This document shows, piece after piece, positions 9,617 through 18,522 of a stretch of 64,000 nucleotides of DNA. Numbering within the stretch: position 1 is the first letter of the stretch; each line of letters begins with the position of its first letter. Source of the stretch: an uncultured Spirochaetales bacterium (GTDB taxonomy: Bacteria > Spirochaetota > Spirochaetia > Sphaerochaetales > Sphaerochaetaceae). The position numbers were made by a program, and so were the translations under genes. The notes below the pieces were generated by a model. It ran no database searches. It was not told the origin of the DNA and saw nothing but the letters and a program-made list of their open reading frames with translations. The stretch lies in NCBI GenBank assembly GCA_949293335.1, contig CASFDA010000029.1, positions 91,192-155,191 of the forward strand. The letters run 5' to 3'.

Positions 9617-10060
9617 ATGTCCTTGAAAGTAGTTATGGCAAATGATCAGGGAGCTGTTGAGCTTGCCAAAAAGATGAAAGAGCATCTCGAGAAGAGAGGC
9701 TATGAGGTGAATTACCTAGGAATCGACCATGAAGAGAGCATAGATTATCCAGATCAGGCTGAGAAATGCTGCAGGGAATACCTCAAAGGCGGCTATGAGT
9801 TCGGAATCGTGCTCTGTGGTACGGGAATCGGAATCTCAATGGCCGCAAACAAGATCAAGGGAATAAGATGTGCACTCGTGCAGGACAAGTACTCATCAGA
9901 GAAGGCAAAGCAGCATAACAACGCAAACATCCTGAGTTTCGGAGGAAGAGTCGAGTACAAAGAGGATCCTATGGAAATCCTCGACGCATTCATCGACGCG
10001 AAATTCGAGGGAGGAAGGCACCAGAGAAGAATTGACAAGATAATGGCTCTGGAAGGCTAA
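9617..10060 (+). CDS. rpiB: Ribose-5-phosphate isomerase B / LacA-LacB family
   Basis: A 147-residue sugar-phosphate isomerase of the RpiB/LacAB fold, interconverting ribose-5-P and ribulose-5-P in the pentose phosphate pathway. It has the active-site cysteine in IVLCGTGIGISMAANK (~residue 70) and the HNNANILSFGGRV motif. The usual DHAG near the N-terminus is replaced by ANDQGAVELAKKM, a variant that also occurs in RpiB-like proteins. The substrate could therefore be another aldose phosphate. AAGGAGG lies before the ATG. It is divergent from the pyrophosphatase and convergent with the HAD phosphatase. Confidence 0.88.
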   Translation: MSLKVVMANDQGAVELAKKMKEHLEKRGYEVNYLGIDHEESIDYPDQAEKCCREYLKGGYEFGIVLCGTGIGISMAANKIKGIRCALVQDKYSSEKAKQHNNANILSFGGRVEYKEDPMEILDAFIDAKFEGGRHQRRIDKIMALEG

Positions 10061-10063
10061 ATC

Positions 10064-10780
10064 TTACAGAAGCTTCAGGATCTTGTCCCTCAGTTCATGC
10101 ACATTGGCTGAAAGATCTTCAATCCCATGGGAGCGAAGATCTTTTTCTTTCCTGAAACCATAGGAGACTATGAGCGCAGGAGATGAGTAGTTCCGTCCCG
10201 TCTCATAGTCCACTTCGCTATCCCCGACGAAAACAGCCTCCCCCTCTCCTATTCCCAGCGGAAGAAGGAGGGATTCGGTGAGTCTCCTGCTTGGCTTCAG
10301 ATCAATCCCTTTCCTCTTGCCTCTCACGAATAGAAAGAAATTCATGGGGAAGAAATGCCTTATTATGCTATTTGCAAGATCATCATCCTTATTTGAAAGT
10401 ACCCCGAAAGGTATGTTTATCTTCTCAAGGGAAGAAAGAAGCTCGGGAATTCCATCATATGGCTTCGTACACTCAAGAGGATGTCTGTGATAATAATTTT
10501 CCATCAGCTCATACATCAGGTTCTGGTCATTCTCGTCAAAATGCTTGTCCGTCTTGCTTGAAATTGCCCTCGAGAGCGCCATTTTCAATCCATTTCCCAC
10601 AAATGATTTCACTTCCTCTTCCGAGCAAGGAGAAATGTCGTAACATTTGAGCGCATAATTAATGCTCTTGGTGATATCCCCAATCGTATTCAGGAGAGTC
10701 CCGTCAAGGTCAAATACAATAGCTTTCACGTCATCAAGATATATGCTCCCGGACCTTTTGAAAAGTGCACGTTCGATCAA
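10064..10780 (-). CDS. HAD-superfamily phosphatase, phosphoglycolate phosphatase-like
   Basis: A haloacid-dehalogenase hydrolase. Motif I is VFDLDGTLLNT, with a helical cap (ITKSINYALK to LLSSLEKINIP). Motif II is FGVLSNKDD, motif III is around KGIDLKPSRR, and motif IV is VFVGDSEVDYETGRN. Layout and length fit Gph-type phosphoglycolate phosphatases, which remove phosphate from small metabolites. HAD substrates cannot be read from sequence. The longest frame starts at a TTG with no ribosome-binding site. A GTG at about codon 18, just before KAIVFDLDG, is an alternative start. Confidence 0.82.
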   Translation of the reverse strand: MIERALFKRSGSIYLDDVKAIVFDLDGTLLNTIGDITKSINYALKCYDISPCSEEEVKSFVGNGLKMALSRAISSKTDKHFDENDQNLMYELMENYYHRHPLECTKPYDGIPELLSSLEKINIPFGVLSNKDDDLANSIIRHFFPMNFFLFVRGKRKGIDLKPSRRLTESLLLPLGIGEGEAVFVGDSEVDYETGRNYSSPALIVSYGFRKEKDLRSHGIEDLSANVHELRDKILKLL

Positions 10781-10819
10781 AGTACTTGCTTAAGTGCGCT
10801 TTTCTTTCCAAACTTCTAG

Positions 10820-12043
10820 ATGATGTACAGAGTAAGCATAAACGCAGGAAAGGAAAAACAACTCCTTTCTCATCACCCTTGGGTATTTACCGGGGCAATA
10901 GGAAGTGTTGAGGGGGACAAGAAAGAAGCAGACTGGGCCGAAGTATACAGCGCTGACGGGAAGTTCATCGCAAAAGGCTGGTATGACGAGAAGAGCCACA
11001 TAGTCCTCCACTTACTTTCATGGGACTTCAAGGAAATTCTATCTGAAGACTGGATCAGGAAGAAAGTGAAGGAAAGCATCTTGCGCAGAAAGGAATTCTT
11101 CCTTCCTTCATCCCCTACCAATGCTTTCAGGATAATACATGGGGAAGGTGACTTTCTGCCAGGAGTAGTTGCCGACGTATATGCGCGCGTTGTGCGGATA
11201 ATCATCTCATCCCGCTTTGCAAATACATTCGTACAGCAGATTGCAAATGAAATTGAAAGTGTCCTCAGACCTGAATACATTGCAGTCTATCCGGATCCGA
11301 ATTATGCAAAAAGCGAAGGAATCAAGAACAAGATAAGGTACTTCAGAAACGGAAAGGAAACCGAGATCGAAGAAGAGAACATCCGGATCTGTGAAAATGG
11401 TATCTGGTATGAACTTGAGGGCGGAAAAGGACAGAAGTCAGGTTTCTATCTAGATCAGAGAGACAACAGGAGCATAGCAGAGGAATATGCACAAGGGGTC
11501 AAAGCACTCGATGTGTGTTCTTTTACAGGGCCATTCACGCTTCACCTGTTGAAAGGAGGCGCCAAGAGCATCAAAGCCGTCGACGCATCAGAAAACGTCC
11601 TGAGGCACCTTCTTTATCAAGTTCATCTCAATGAGGACAAAGGGTGTATAGCAAAGAACTCACGGAACAAAGTTGAGATTGTCTCCGGAGATGCGTTTGA
11701 TATCCTGCGGGGTGAAAAGGACAACTCCTATGACCTCATCGTCCTCGATCCGCCGAAGCTTGCAAAGACGAAAGGCCAGCTCCAGAATGCGCTCAAAGGC
11801 TACAAGGATCTCAATCTCAACGCTATGAAGAAAGTAAAGTCCGGAGGCCTGATATTCACCTTCAGCTGTTCTGGTGCGCTTACCAGGGAAGATTTCAAAA
11901 TGGTGCTCGCCTGGTGTGCGAAAGATCTTGGCTATGAAGTTCAGATCTTCAGAACGCTCTCACAGGGGGAAGACCATCCTATCAGGCTCTCTTTCCCTGA
12001 ATCAGAATATCTGAAAGGTTTTGTCCTCAGGGTCATCAAATGA
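10820..12043 (+). CDS. Class I SAM-dependent rRNA methyltransferase, RlmI-like (PUA domain)
   Basis: A 407-residue protein with an N-terminal PUA domain (HPWVFTGAIGSVEGD, ~residues 18-80), a bridging domain, and a Rossmann methyltransferase. SAM motif I is ALDVCSFTGPFTLHLLKGGA (~230) and the catalytic region is LIVLDPPKLAKTK (~308). RlmI methylates C5 of 23S rRNA cytosine 1962, and the architecture here is the same. The substrate is inferred from the family. The stop overlaps the ATG of the next RNA methyltransferase by 4 bp, so the two are translated together. Confidence 0.85.
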   Translation: MMYRVSINAGKEKQLLSHHPWVFTGAIGSVEGDKKEADWAEVYSADGKFIAKGWYDEKSHIVLHLLSWDFKEILSEDWIRKKVKESILRRKEFFLPSSPTNAFRIIHGEGDFLPGVVADVYARVVRIIISSRFANTFVQQIANEIESVLRPEYIAVYPDPNYAKSEGIKNKIRYFRNGKETEIEEENIRICENGIWYELEGGKGQKSGFYLDQRDNRSIAEEYAQGVKALDVCSFTGPFTLHLLKGGAKSIKAVDASENVLRHLLYQVHLNEDKGCIAKNSRNKVEIVSGDAFDILRGEKDNSYDLIVLDPPKLAKTKGQLQNALKGYKDLNLNAMKKVKSGGLIFTFSCSGALTREDFKMVLAWCAKDLGYEVQIFRTLSQGEDHPIRLSFPESEYLKGFVLRVIK

Positions 12044-13197
12044 GATACTCATCGCCTAAACCATGTCCGATCGCGAATATCTGCGGAGGCTGTATCTATT
12101 CTGCCATCCCGTACGAACTTGAACTGGAAAAGAAAGAAGATGAGGTAATAAGGAAAATCGGCCGATATGGCTATGTATTCCCGATAATAGGCACGAAGAA
12201 AGAGCACTACCGGGACAAAGTCCAGGCAGTTTTCGGGAAGAACAGGAAAGGAGAGATCATTTCCGGCCTCTATTGCCGTTCATCACATCATATAGTCAGT
12301 GTCAAGAACTGCCAGCTCGAGTTTGAAGAGGCATCAGCAATACTGAGGACTATCAGGAAAATGTCAAAGAGCCTCTCAATATCCCCTTATGACGAGGATC
12401 TCAAAAAGGGAATGCTCCGGCATGTCCTTCTCCGCAAAGGCCACAATAGCAACGAAATCATGGTGATCCTCATATTCGGGACTCCTGCAGTCAACAAGGC
12501 GAAAGAACTTGCAAATGCAATCAAGGAAGCGCACAAAGAAGTAAATACGATTCTCTTCCAGGTAAACGGAGAAGAGACATCAATGGTCCTCTCCGATGGG
12601 CAGATGAAAGTGCTTTACGGAAAAGGTTACATAAAGGACACGATCTCTTCCCTTTCATTTACAATCCTCCCCTCTTCCTTTTACCAGATCAACAGCACAG
12701 GGACTGAAACATTATACAAAGTAGCGTTGAAGATGGCAGGCCTTAGCGGAAGGGAACGCGTCATCGATGCCTACTCAGGAACAGGAACAATAGCACTGCT
12801 GGCAGCCAGGGAGGCCAGGGAAGTACTGTCGATAGAGATCAATCCGGATGCGATAAAGAGTGGAAAGAAAAGTGCAGAGGAAAACGGGATAGAGAACGTC
12901 ATATTCATCGAAGGCGATGCTTCCGAGAAACTTAAAGAAATGGCAAAAAATAAAGAAAAAGCCGATGTTGTGTTTCTCGATCCTCCAAGACGTGGCTCTG
13001 ATGAACGTTTCCTCTCTTCGGTGATGAAGCTCTCTCCGGAGAGCATAGTCTATATCAGTTGTGGCCTCGACTCACTCGAAAGGGATCTCCGGTATATGAC
13101 GAAAGAAAGGAAATACTATGTTCAGGCAATCCAGCCTGTCGATATGTTTCCTCGCACTGAACATGTCGAGACTGTAGTACTGCTTTCAAAACAGTAA
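12040..13197 (+). CDS. TrmA/RlmCD-family RNA (uracil-C5)-methyltransferase
   Basis: A 385-residue m5U methyltransferase. An N-terminal cysteine set CPIANICGGC plus a later cysteine (VKNCQLEF) fits the 4Fe-4S cluster of the RlmD family. SFYQIN, then VIDAYSGTGTIALLAA (SAM site), VFLDPPRRG and VYISCGLDSLERDL (nucleophilic Cys) follow, and the C-terminal PRTEHVETV carries the conserved Glu. The N-terminal TRAM domain of many relatives is absent. Whether the target is 23S rRNA U1939, U747 or tRNA U54 cannot be decided. It overlaps the RlmI-like gene (ATGA), and a stem-loop follows. Confidence 0.88.
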   Translation: MRYSSPKPCPIANICGGCIYSAIPYELELEKKEDEVIRKIGRYGYVFPIIGTKKEHYRDKVQAVFGKNRKGEIISGLYCRSSHHIVSVKNCQLEFEEASAILRTIRKMSKSLSISPYDEDLKKGMLRHVLLRKGHNSNEIMVILIFGTPAVNKAKELANAIKEAHKEVNTILFQVNGEETSMVLSDGQMKVLYGKGYIKDTISSLSFTILPSSFYQINSTGTETLYKVALKMAGLSGRERVIDAYSGTGTIALLAAREAREVLSIEINPDAIKSGKKSAEENGIENVIFIEGDASEKLKEMAKNKEKADVVFLDPPRRGSDERFLSSVMKLSPESIVYISCGLDSLERDLRYMTKERKYYVQAIQPVDMFPRTEHVETVVLLSKQ

Positions 13198-13198
13198 A

Positions 13199-13226
13199 CT
13201 GATAGTTTAGCTACCTAAACCATCAG
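13199..13226 (+). terminator. Stem-loop after the methyltransferase genes
   Basis: CTGATaGTTTAG and CTAAACcATCAG pair across a four-base loop. There is no T-tract, so termination is not certain. Confidence 0.4.
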
Positions 13227-13279
13227 TCGGTTGAAGAAGAAAGGAATAATTCTGCATCCTTTCCGAGGAAGAGGAAAAT

Positions 13280-13660
13280 ATGAAAAACACATTCGGATCC
13301 ATGATAGCTTCACTAAGGAAAGAGAATGGAATGACACAACTGGAACTTGCTGAGAAAATGAACGTAACAGATAAGGCAGTCTCCAAATGGGAAAGGGATC
13401 TCGCCTTTCCTGATGTACAGACCCTTCCAAAGCTTGCGGAGCTCTTCGGCGTTTCCGTAGACGATCTTATCAAAGCGAGGACAGGAGAAAACATGAAGGA
13501 AAACAAAATACTGAAGCTGGCACTGAAGGGAATTGCTATTGCAATGGGTATCTGCGTACTCGTCCTATCCCTTCTCGATGAAATTGACAGCGATACTGCA
13601 ATCTCCATGCTCTCGATAGGACTTGTCGCATTATCGCTAATAGCCTTGTCTGAAAAATAA
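13280..13660 (+). CDS. XRE-family HTH regulator with C-terminal membrane helices
   Basis: A 126-residue protein. Residues ~5-62 form a Cro/CI-type helix-turn-helix (LRKENGMTQLELAEKMNVTDKAVSKWERDLAFPDVQTLPKLAELF), written here only as motif. The VSKWE segment is typical of Firmicutes-style XRE repressors. A basic linker is followed by two hydrophobic stretches (AIAMGICVLVLSLL and MLSIGLVALSLIAL) that would anchor it to the inner membrane. It lies directly upstream of aconitase on the same strand (62 bp) but has its own good ribosome-binding site. Control of the citrate genes is possible by position only. Confidence 0.8.
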   Translation: MKNTFGSMIASLRKENGMTQLELAEKMNVTDKAVSKWERDLAFPDVQTLPKLAELFGVSVDDLIKARTGENMKENKILKLALKGIAIAMGICVLVLSLLDEIDSDTAISMLSIGLVALSLIALSEK

Positions 13661-13722
13661 GTAAACTCTGATCATAGAAAAGTCCATTCCATTTTCTTAT
13701 AATATTCTGCCAAGGAGAGCGT

Positions 13723-15642
13723 ATGGGACTTACACAGTGCTACAAGATACTCTCTGACCACCTTGTATCTGGCAAGCTGGAATGCGGCGAGAGCATTTCC
13801 ATAAAGATGGATCAGAGTCTTACACAGGACGCCACAGGAACGATGGCATATTTGGAATTCGAAGCTCTTGGAATCAATAAAGTCAAGAACGAACTGGCAG
13901 TAAGCTATGTCGACCACAATACAGTCCAGGTCGGATTTGAGAATGCAGATGATCATGAATATCTCAGGACAATTGCAGACAAGATAGGTGCTGTATACTC
14001 AAGAGCGGGAAACGGCATCTGCCATCAGGTTCATCTCGAGCGATTTGCACTGCCTGGAAAGACTCTCATCGGTTCTGACTCTCACACTCCGACTGCGGGT
14101 GGAATCGGAAGCTTCGCTGTCGGCGCAGGTGGTCTCGATGTTGCGCTCGCAATGGCAGGCGTCCCATTCAGCATCATTGCACCAAAAGTGATCGAAATTA
14201 GACTGAAAGGAAAGCTGAGACCTTTTGTATCGGCAAAGGATGTCATACTTAAAGTCCTTGAACACTTCGGGACAAAAGGAAACGTAAATACTGTTTTTGA
14301 ATACACTGGCGAAGGGGTGGATACACTTTCTGTTCCAGAAAGGGCCACAATAACCAACATGGGCGCAGAATGCGGGGTCACCACATCCCTCTTTCCATCG
14401 GATGAGAATACAAGGGAGTTTCTGAAAGCACAGGGAAGAGAAGAGGGATTCATTCCCCTCTCTGCAGATCCGGATGCCACATATGACGGACTTTTCGAGA
14501 TTGATCTATCCCTTCTGGAACCGCTCGCTGCATGCCCGCACAGCCCTGGGAATATCAGCAAGGTGACAGAACTTGAGGGGATGAAGATAAATCAGGTACT
14601 GATCGGGTCCTGCACAAACTCGAGTTATACTGACTTGAAAAAGGCAGCCGCAATCCTTTCAGGACATACTGTGCATCCGACAGTATCTCTTGGCGTTGCC
14701 CCAGGGTCCAGGGAAGTCATGATGATGATCGCAGAGGACGGCACGCTCGAGACACTGATCAAATCTGGGGCGAGGATACTTGAAAGCGCATGTGGTTTCT
14801 GTATCGGAAACCATCAGAGTCCAGGGACTGACGCAGTATCTCTAAGGACAAGCAACAGGAATTTCTATGCAAGAAGCGGAACAGCATCCGCAAACTTGTA
14901 TCTGGTCTCCCCCGAGACAGCTGCGGCTTCTGCCATTACCGGCGTATTCACCGATCCTAGGAAGTCTGATGCGGATCTGACTGAAGTTAGGATGCCCTCC
15001 TCTTTCATTGTCGATGACTCCATGTTCATCTACCCTAGCGGCAAGGATGATGTGAAAAGAGGACCTAACATCGGAGAACCCCCGAAGGGAACAATCCTTC
15101 CCTCCATATTCAAAGGCCATGCAGTCATAAAAGTTGGCGAGAAGATAACGACAGACCACATAATGCCAGCTGGCGCAAGACTGAAATACAGATCAAACAT
15201 TCCCCGTTACGCGGAATTCGTGTTCGAGTCGGTAGATCCTTCTTTCTCGAAGAGGGCATCGGAATACAGAGATAAAGGTGAGAGTGGTTTCATAATTGCA
15301 GGCGCGTCCTACGGGCAGGGATCTTCAAGAGAGCATGCGGCAATCTGTCCGATGTATCTTGGAATAAAGGCTGTTGTAGCTATCTCCATCGAACGCATAC
15401 ATCAGGCCAATCTCGCGAACTTCGGCATCCTTCCTCTGATTTTCAGGAATGAAGAAGATTATCAGAAGATAAATGAAGGCGATGAACTCGAACTCCTCAA
15501 TCCCTATTCATCACTTGAAAGCGGAGAGTTTGTCCTTTTCGACAATACCAAGGGAATAGAAATTCCGCTTCATCTGTTTGCTACCGACGAGCAGAAGAAG
15601 ATGCTCAAAGCTGGCGGACGCCTGATGGAGGTGAAATTATGA
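13723..15642 (+). CDS. Aconitate hydratase (short, ~640-residue type)
   Basis: Converts citrate to isocitrate through a 4Fe-4S cluster. The 639-residue length corresponds to the compact aconitase form seen in Aquifex, clostridia and some spirochaetes, not the ~890-residue AcnA. Cluster ligands are the Cys in [12 protein letters not shown] (~residue 295) and the CxxC in [14 protein letters not shown] (~355). [13 protein letters not shown] (~115) and the swivel-domain [17 protein letters not shown] (~525) are conserved. A strong AAGGAGA precedes the ATG. It overlaps isocitrate dehydrogenase by 4 bp, and both face citrate synthase. Confidence 0.94.
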   Translation: MGLTQCYKILSDHLVSGKLECGESISIKMDQSLTQDATGTMAYLEFEALGINKVKNELAVSYVDHNTVQVGFENADDHEYLRTIADKIGAVYSRAGNGICHQVHLERFALPGKTLIGSDSHTPTAGGIGSFAVGAGGLDVALAMAGVPFSIIAPKVIEIRLKGKLRPFVSAKDVILKVLEHFGTKGNVNTVFEYTGEGVDTLSVPERATITNMGAECGVTTSLFPSDENTREFLKAQGREEGFIPLSADPDATYDGLFEIDLSLLEPLAACPHSPGNISKVTELEGMKINQVLIGSCTNSSYTDLKKAAAILSGHTVHPTVSLGVAPGSREVMMMIAEDGTLETLIKSGARILESACGFCIGNHQSPGTDAVSLRTSNRNFYARSGTASANLYLVSPETAAASAITGVFTDPRKSDADLTEVRMPSSFIVDDSMFIYPSGKDDVKRGPNIGEPPKGTILPSIFKGHAVIKVGEKITTDHIMPAGARLKYRSNIPRYAEFVFESVDPSFSKRASEYRDKGESGFIIAGASYGQGSSREHAAICPMYLGIKAVVAISIERIHQANLANFGILPLIFRNEEDYQKINEGDELELLNPYSSLESGEFVLFDNTKGIEIPLHLFATDEQKKMLKAGGRLMEVKL

Positions 15643-16856
15643 AGATAACTTCAAATAATGGCATTCTCACGGTTCCATCAAGACCCGATATCGTCTATAT
15701 CGAGGGTGATGGAGTCGGGAAAGAGATCACAGCTATCATGATCGAGGTAGTCGATCAGGCTGTGAAAAAGGCTTACAAAGAGGAAAGGAAGATCGAATGG
15801 ATCGAGGCACTCGCTGGCGGTAAGGCGATAGAAGAAAGAGGTACAAATCTCCCTGATGAGACCATCGAGAAGATAAAGAGTTCTCTCATTGCAATAAAAG
15901 GTCCTCTCATGACCCCTGTCGGGAAAGGCGCAAGATCAATAAACGTCGCACTAAGACAGACACTCGATCTATATGCCTGCATGAGACCAATTGAATATTT
16001 CGAAGGTGTCCCTTCCCCAGTAAGGCACCCCGAACTGGTGAACATGGTCGTGTTCAGGGAGAATACCGAAGATATCTACGCTGGAATCGAATGGGAAGCA
16101 GGAACTGATGATGTGAAGAAAGTACTTTCATTCCTCCAGAATGAAATGGGAGTCAGGAAGATCAGATTTCCACAGACTTCAGCAATCGGGATAAAGCCTG
16201 TCTCGCCTGATGGAAGCAAGAGGCTCATCAGATCTGCGATCGAGTATGCGATAGCAAATGACAGACGTTCTGTAACACTTGTGCACAAGGGAAACATCAT
16301 GAAATTCACAGAAGGTGGATTCAGGAAATGGGGTTATGAACTTGCAAAAGAAGAGTTCGGGGCATACGAAGAAGACGGGAAGGTCTTCATACCCAACAAA
16401 GGGAATGCAATCGAGATAAAAGATGTCATATGTGACGCCTTCCTGCAGAATATATTGCTCAAGCCTGAAAACTATGATGTCATAGCTACGCTCAATCTGA
16501 ACGGAGATTATGTATCTGATGCACTTGCCGCAGAAGTCGGAGGAATCGGGATTGCTCCCGGCGCAAACATCAACTATCAGAGTGGAGCCGCTGTGTTCGA
16601 GGCAACGCACGGAACAGCTCCGGACATCGCAGGAAAGAACATTGTAAATCCCCTTTCGATCATCCTCTCAGGGGTAATGATGCTGAATTACATCGGCTGG
16701 CATGAGGCGGCTGGAAAAATCCACAGGGCAGTCTCAGAAGCGATCAGATCCGGAAACGTGACAAAAGACCTTTACCTTCTGCTTGAAAAAGAAGGCCGAA
16801 GCGGAAAGTGCCTCTCAACCACAGAGTTCAGGGATCTCCTGCTTCATCTGATGTAA
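15639..16856 (+). CDS. icd: Isocitrate dehydrogenase, E. coli-type fold, predicted NAD-specific
   Basis: Oxidatively decarboxylates isocitrate to 2-oxoglutarate. The 405 residues follow E. coli Icd closely, including [10 protein letters not shown] (substrate serine loop) and [15 protein letters not shown]. The cofactor pocket differs. Where E. coli has HGTAPKYAG (Lys344, Tyr345 contact the NADP 2'-phosphate), this protein has HGTAPDIAG. Where E. coli has VTYDFER (Tyr391, Arg395) it has VTKDLYL. Asp-Ile and Lys391 are the NAD-type residues, so NADH is the predicted product. The ATG overlaps the aconitase stop, with GGAGG upstream. A bidirectional terminator follows. Confidence 0.93.
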   Translation: MKITSNNGILTVPSRPDIVYIEGDGVGKEITAIMIEVVDQAVKKAYKEERKIEWIEALAGGKAIEERGTNLPDETIEKIKSSLIAIKGPLMTPVGKGARSINVALRQTLDLYACMRPIEYFEGVPSPVRHPELVNMVVFRENTEDIYAGIEWEAGTDDVKKVLSFLQNEMGVRKIRFPQTSAIGIKPVSPDGSKRLIRSAIEYAIANDRRSVTLVHKGNIMKFTEGGFRKWGYELAKEEFGAYEEDGKVFIPNKGNAIEIKDVICDAFLQNILLKPENYDVIATLNLNGDYVSDALAAEVGGIGIAPGANINYQSGAAVFEATHGTAPDIAGKNIVNPLSIILSGVMMLNYIGWHEAAGKIHRAVSEAIRSGNVTKDLYLLLEKEGRSGKCLSTTEFRDLLLHLM

Positions 16857-16866
16857 AGAAATAAAC

Positions 16867-16904
16867 AAACCCTCCAGGTTTGATCAAAACCAATTGGAGG
16901 GTTT
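16867..16904. terminator. Bidirectional terminator between icd and gltA
   Basis: AAACCCTCCA at 16867-16876 pairs perfectly with TGGAGGGTTT at 16895-16904. The minus-strand reading ends in a T-rich GTTTGTTTATTTC, so it suits gltA best, but it also serves the convergent icd. Confidence 0.8.
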
Positions 16905-16924
16905 AATACATCCAGATCCTGTTT

Positions 16925-18223
16925 TCATCGTTCTGTAATAGGGACAACTTCCCTTGCTTCAGGTCCGGAATACACTTGCCGAGGCCTTCCGATCTTCTGA
17001 TAAGGGTCATGCCTCCACTCAAGATAATGTGCAATCCAGCCAGGTAGTCTTCCCATCGCAAAAAGCACGGTGAACATAGATACAGGTATGCCCATCATAT
17101 GAAATGTAATTCCTGTATAGAAATCGACGTTCGGATAAAGATTCCTCTCTATGAAGTAATCATCGTGGGTGGCCCTCTCCTCAAGCTCGAGCGCTATATC
17201 GAGAAGTTTGTCTGTCTTTCCGCTCGACTTCAGGACATCCATCGTGAGTGCCTTTGCAATCTTCGCACGTGGATCAAATGTCTTATATACCCTATGCCCA
17301 AATCCATAGAGCCGGAAAGGATCATCCTTCGACTTTGCTCTTTCAATCACTTTATCTATCGAAAGGCCTTCCTGCTGTATGCTCTGGAGCATGTCCATCA
17401 CCGCCTGATTTGCTCCCCCATGCTTCGAACCCCAGAGAGCGCATACTCCGGCTGTGACAGACGCATATAGATTGGCATCTGACGATCCTACGAGCCTGAC
17501 TGCGCTTGTCGAACAGTTCTGCTCATGGTCAGCGTGCAGTATCAAGAGCTTGTTGAGTGCATTAACATGGACAGGAGACGGCATATAGTTATTAACGCTC
17601 GTATGGAACATCATGTTGAGGAAGTTCGCGCAGTACGAGTAGTTGTAAAGAGGCTCGACGAAATCAAGGCCACACATCTGCCTATACGTGAAAGCTGCTA
17701 TAGTCCTCATCTTCGAAAGCAGCCTTGTGACAGTGAGGTCCAGATTCTCTTCCGGATCCTTGTCCTCCAGTTCAGGATAGAAGGCAGAAAGAGATGCGAC
17801 CATTGCAGCAAGAATACCCATAGGATGCCCGTCATGAGGATATTCACGGAAGAAATTCCGCATATTGACGTGCAGGAGGGAATTCTCATTGAGCATCTTC
17901 TGATACCCTATTCGCTCTTCAGTGTTCGGCAGTCTTCCCTTGATAAGAAGGTAGGCCACTTCGATAAAATCACACTTCTCTGCCAGTTCCGCAATATCAT
18001 ATCCTCTGTAGCGGAGTATTCCCTTCTCCCCGTTGATGTAACAGATGGAGGATGTGCAAGAACCAGTATTTACAAAGCCAGGGTCATATGTGATGTACCC
18101 TGTCTCCTTTCTCAGCCTGGTTATGTCTATAGACTTCTCTCCCATGCTGTCCGTGATCACATTTACATGGAATTCCTTTCCCCCATCCAGTATTATCGTT
18201 GCCGCATTTTTTTCTATTTTCAT
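16925..18223 (-). CDS. gltA: Citrate synthase (type II)
   Basis: Condenses acetyl-CoA and oxaloacetate to citrate. The catalytic residues are visible: His in LHADHEQNCSTSAVR, His in YGFGHRVYKTFDPRA, and Asp in YPNVDFYTGITF. The SKHGGANQAV loop is present. The frame can be extended to 18364, but that N-terminal stretch looks non-native. The ATG at 18223 is preceded by AAAGGAGA and yields 432 residues, normal for the hexameric type II enzymes. With the convergent aconitase and isocitrate dehydrogenase it forms the oxidative arm to 2-oxoglutarate. No downstream 2-oxoglutarate dehydrogenase is in this window, so a glutamate-supplying role is likely. Confidence 0.95.
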   Translation of the reverse strand: MKIEKNAATIILDGGKEFHVNVITDSMGEKSIDITRLRKETGYITYDPGFVNTGSCTSSICYINGEKGILRYRGYDIAELAEKCDFIEVAYLLIKGRLPNTEERIGYQKMLNENSLLHVNMRNFFREYPHDGHPMGILAAMVASLSAFYPELEDKDPEENLDLTVTRLLSKMRTIAAFTYRQMCGLDFVEPLYNYSYCANFLNMMFHTSVNNYMPSPVHVNALNKLLILHADHEQNCSTSAVRLVGSSDANLYASVTAGVCALWGSKHGGANQAVMDMLQSIQQEGLSIDKVIERAKSKDDPFRLYGFGHRVYKTFDPRAKIAKALTMDVLKSSGKTDKLLDIALELEERATHDDYFIERNLYPNVDFYTGITFHMMGIPVSMFTVLFAMGRLPGWIAHYLEWRHDPYQKIGRPRQVYSGPEAREVVPITER

Positions 18224-18522
18224 CGATTCTCCTTTCCCTGTGAGGGAAGAGCTAATAAGTCCAATTCTTTTGCCAAAGCCATTATGGTCTTCCTGAGATA
18301 AAGATTGCTTTGGGTTGCAATTATGCTGATGTGCAGTATTTCCATTACTGAAGAGTAGCATCAAAGTCGGATTAGGGGAATTAGTTCACTTTACTGTGGT
18401 CTCTCCCCTATTTCATGCGATATAATAGTAAAGTTGAATTATAGGGCATTCTCTGCCAGTCTTGAATTGTTCTTCGCTAATTACAGGTTTGATGCTTTGC
18501 CGCTAAAGCTTCAGGGAGTAAC

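Noticed and set aside
17525..18301. A 258-codon open frame on the plus strand, opposite citrate synthase
   Set aside because: It is antisense to gltA, has no ribosome-binding site, and its composition (His/Arg/Ile-rich) is that of a shadow frame.
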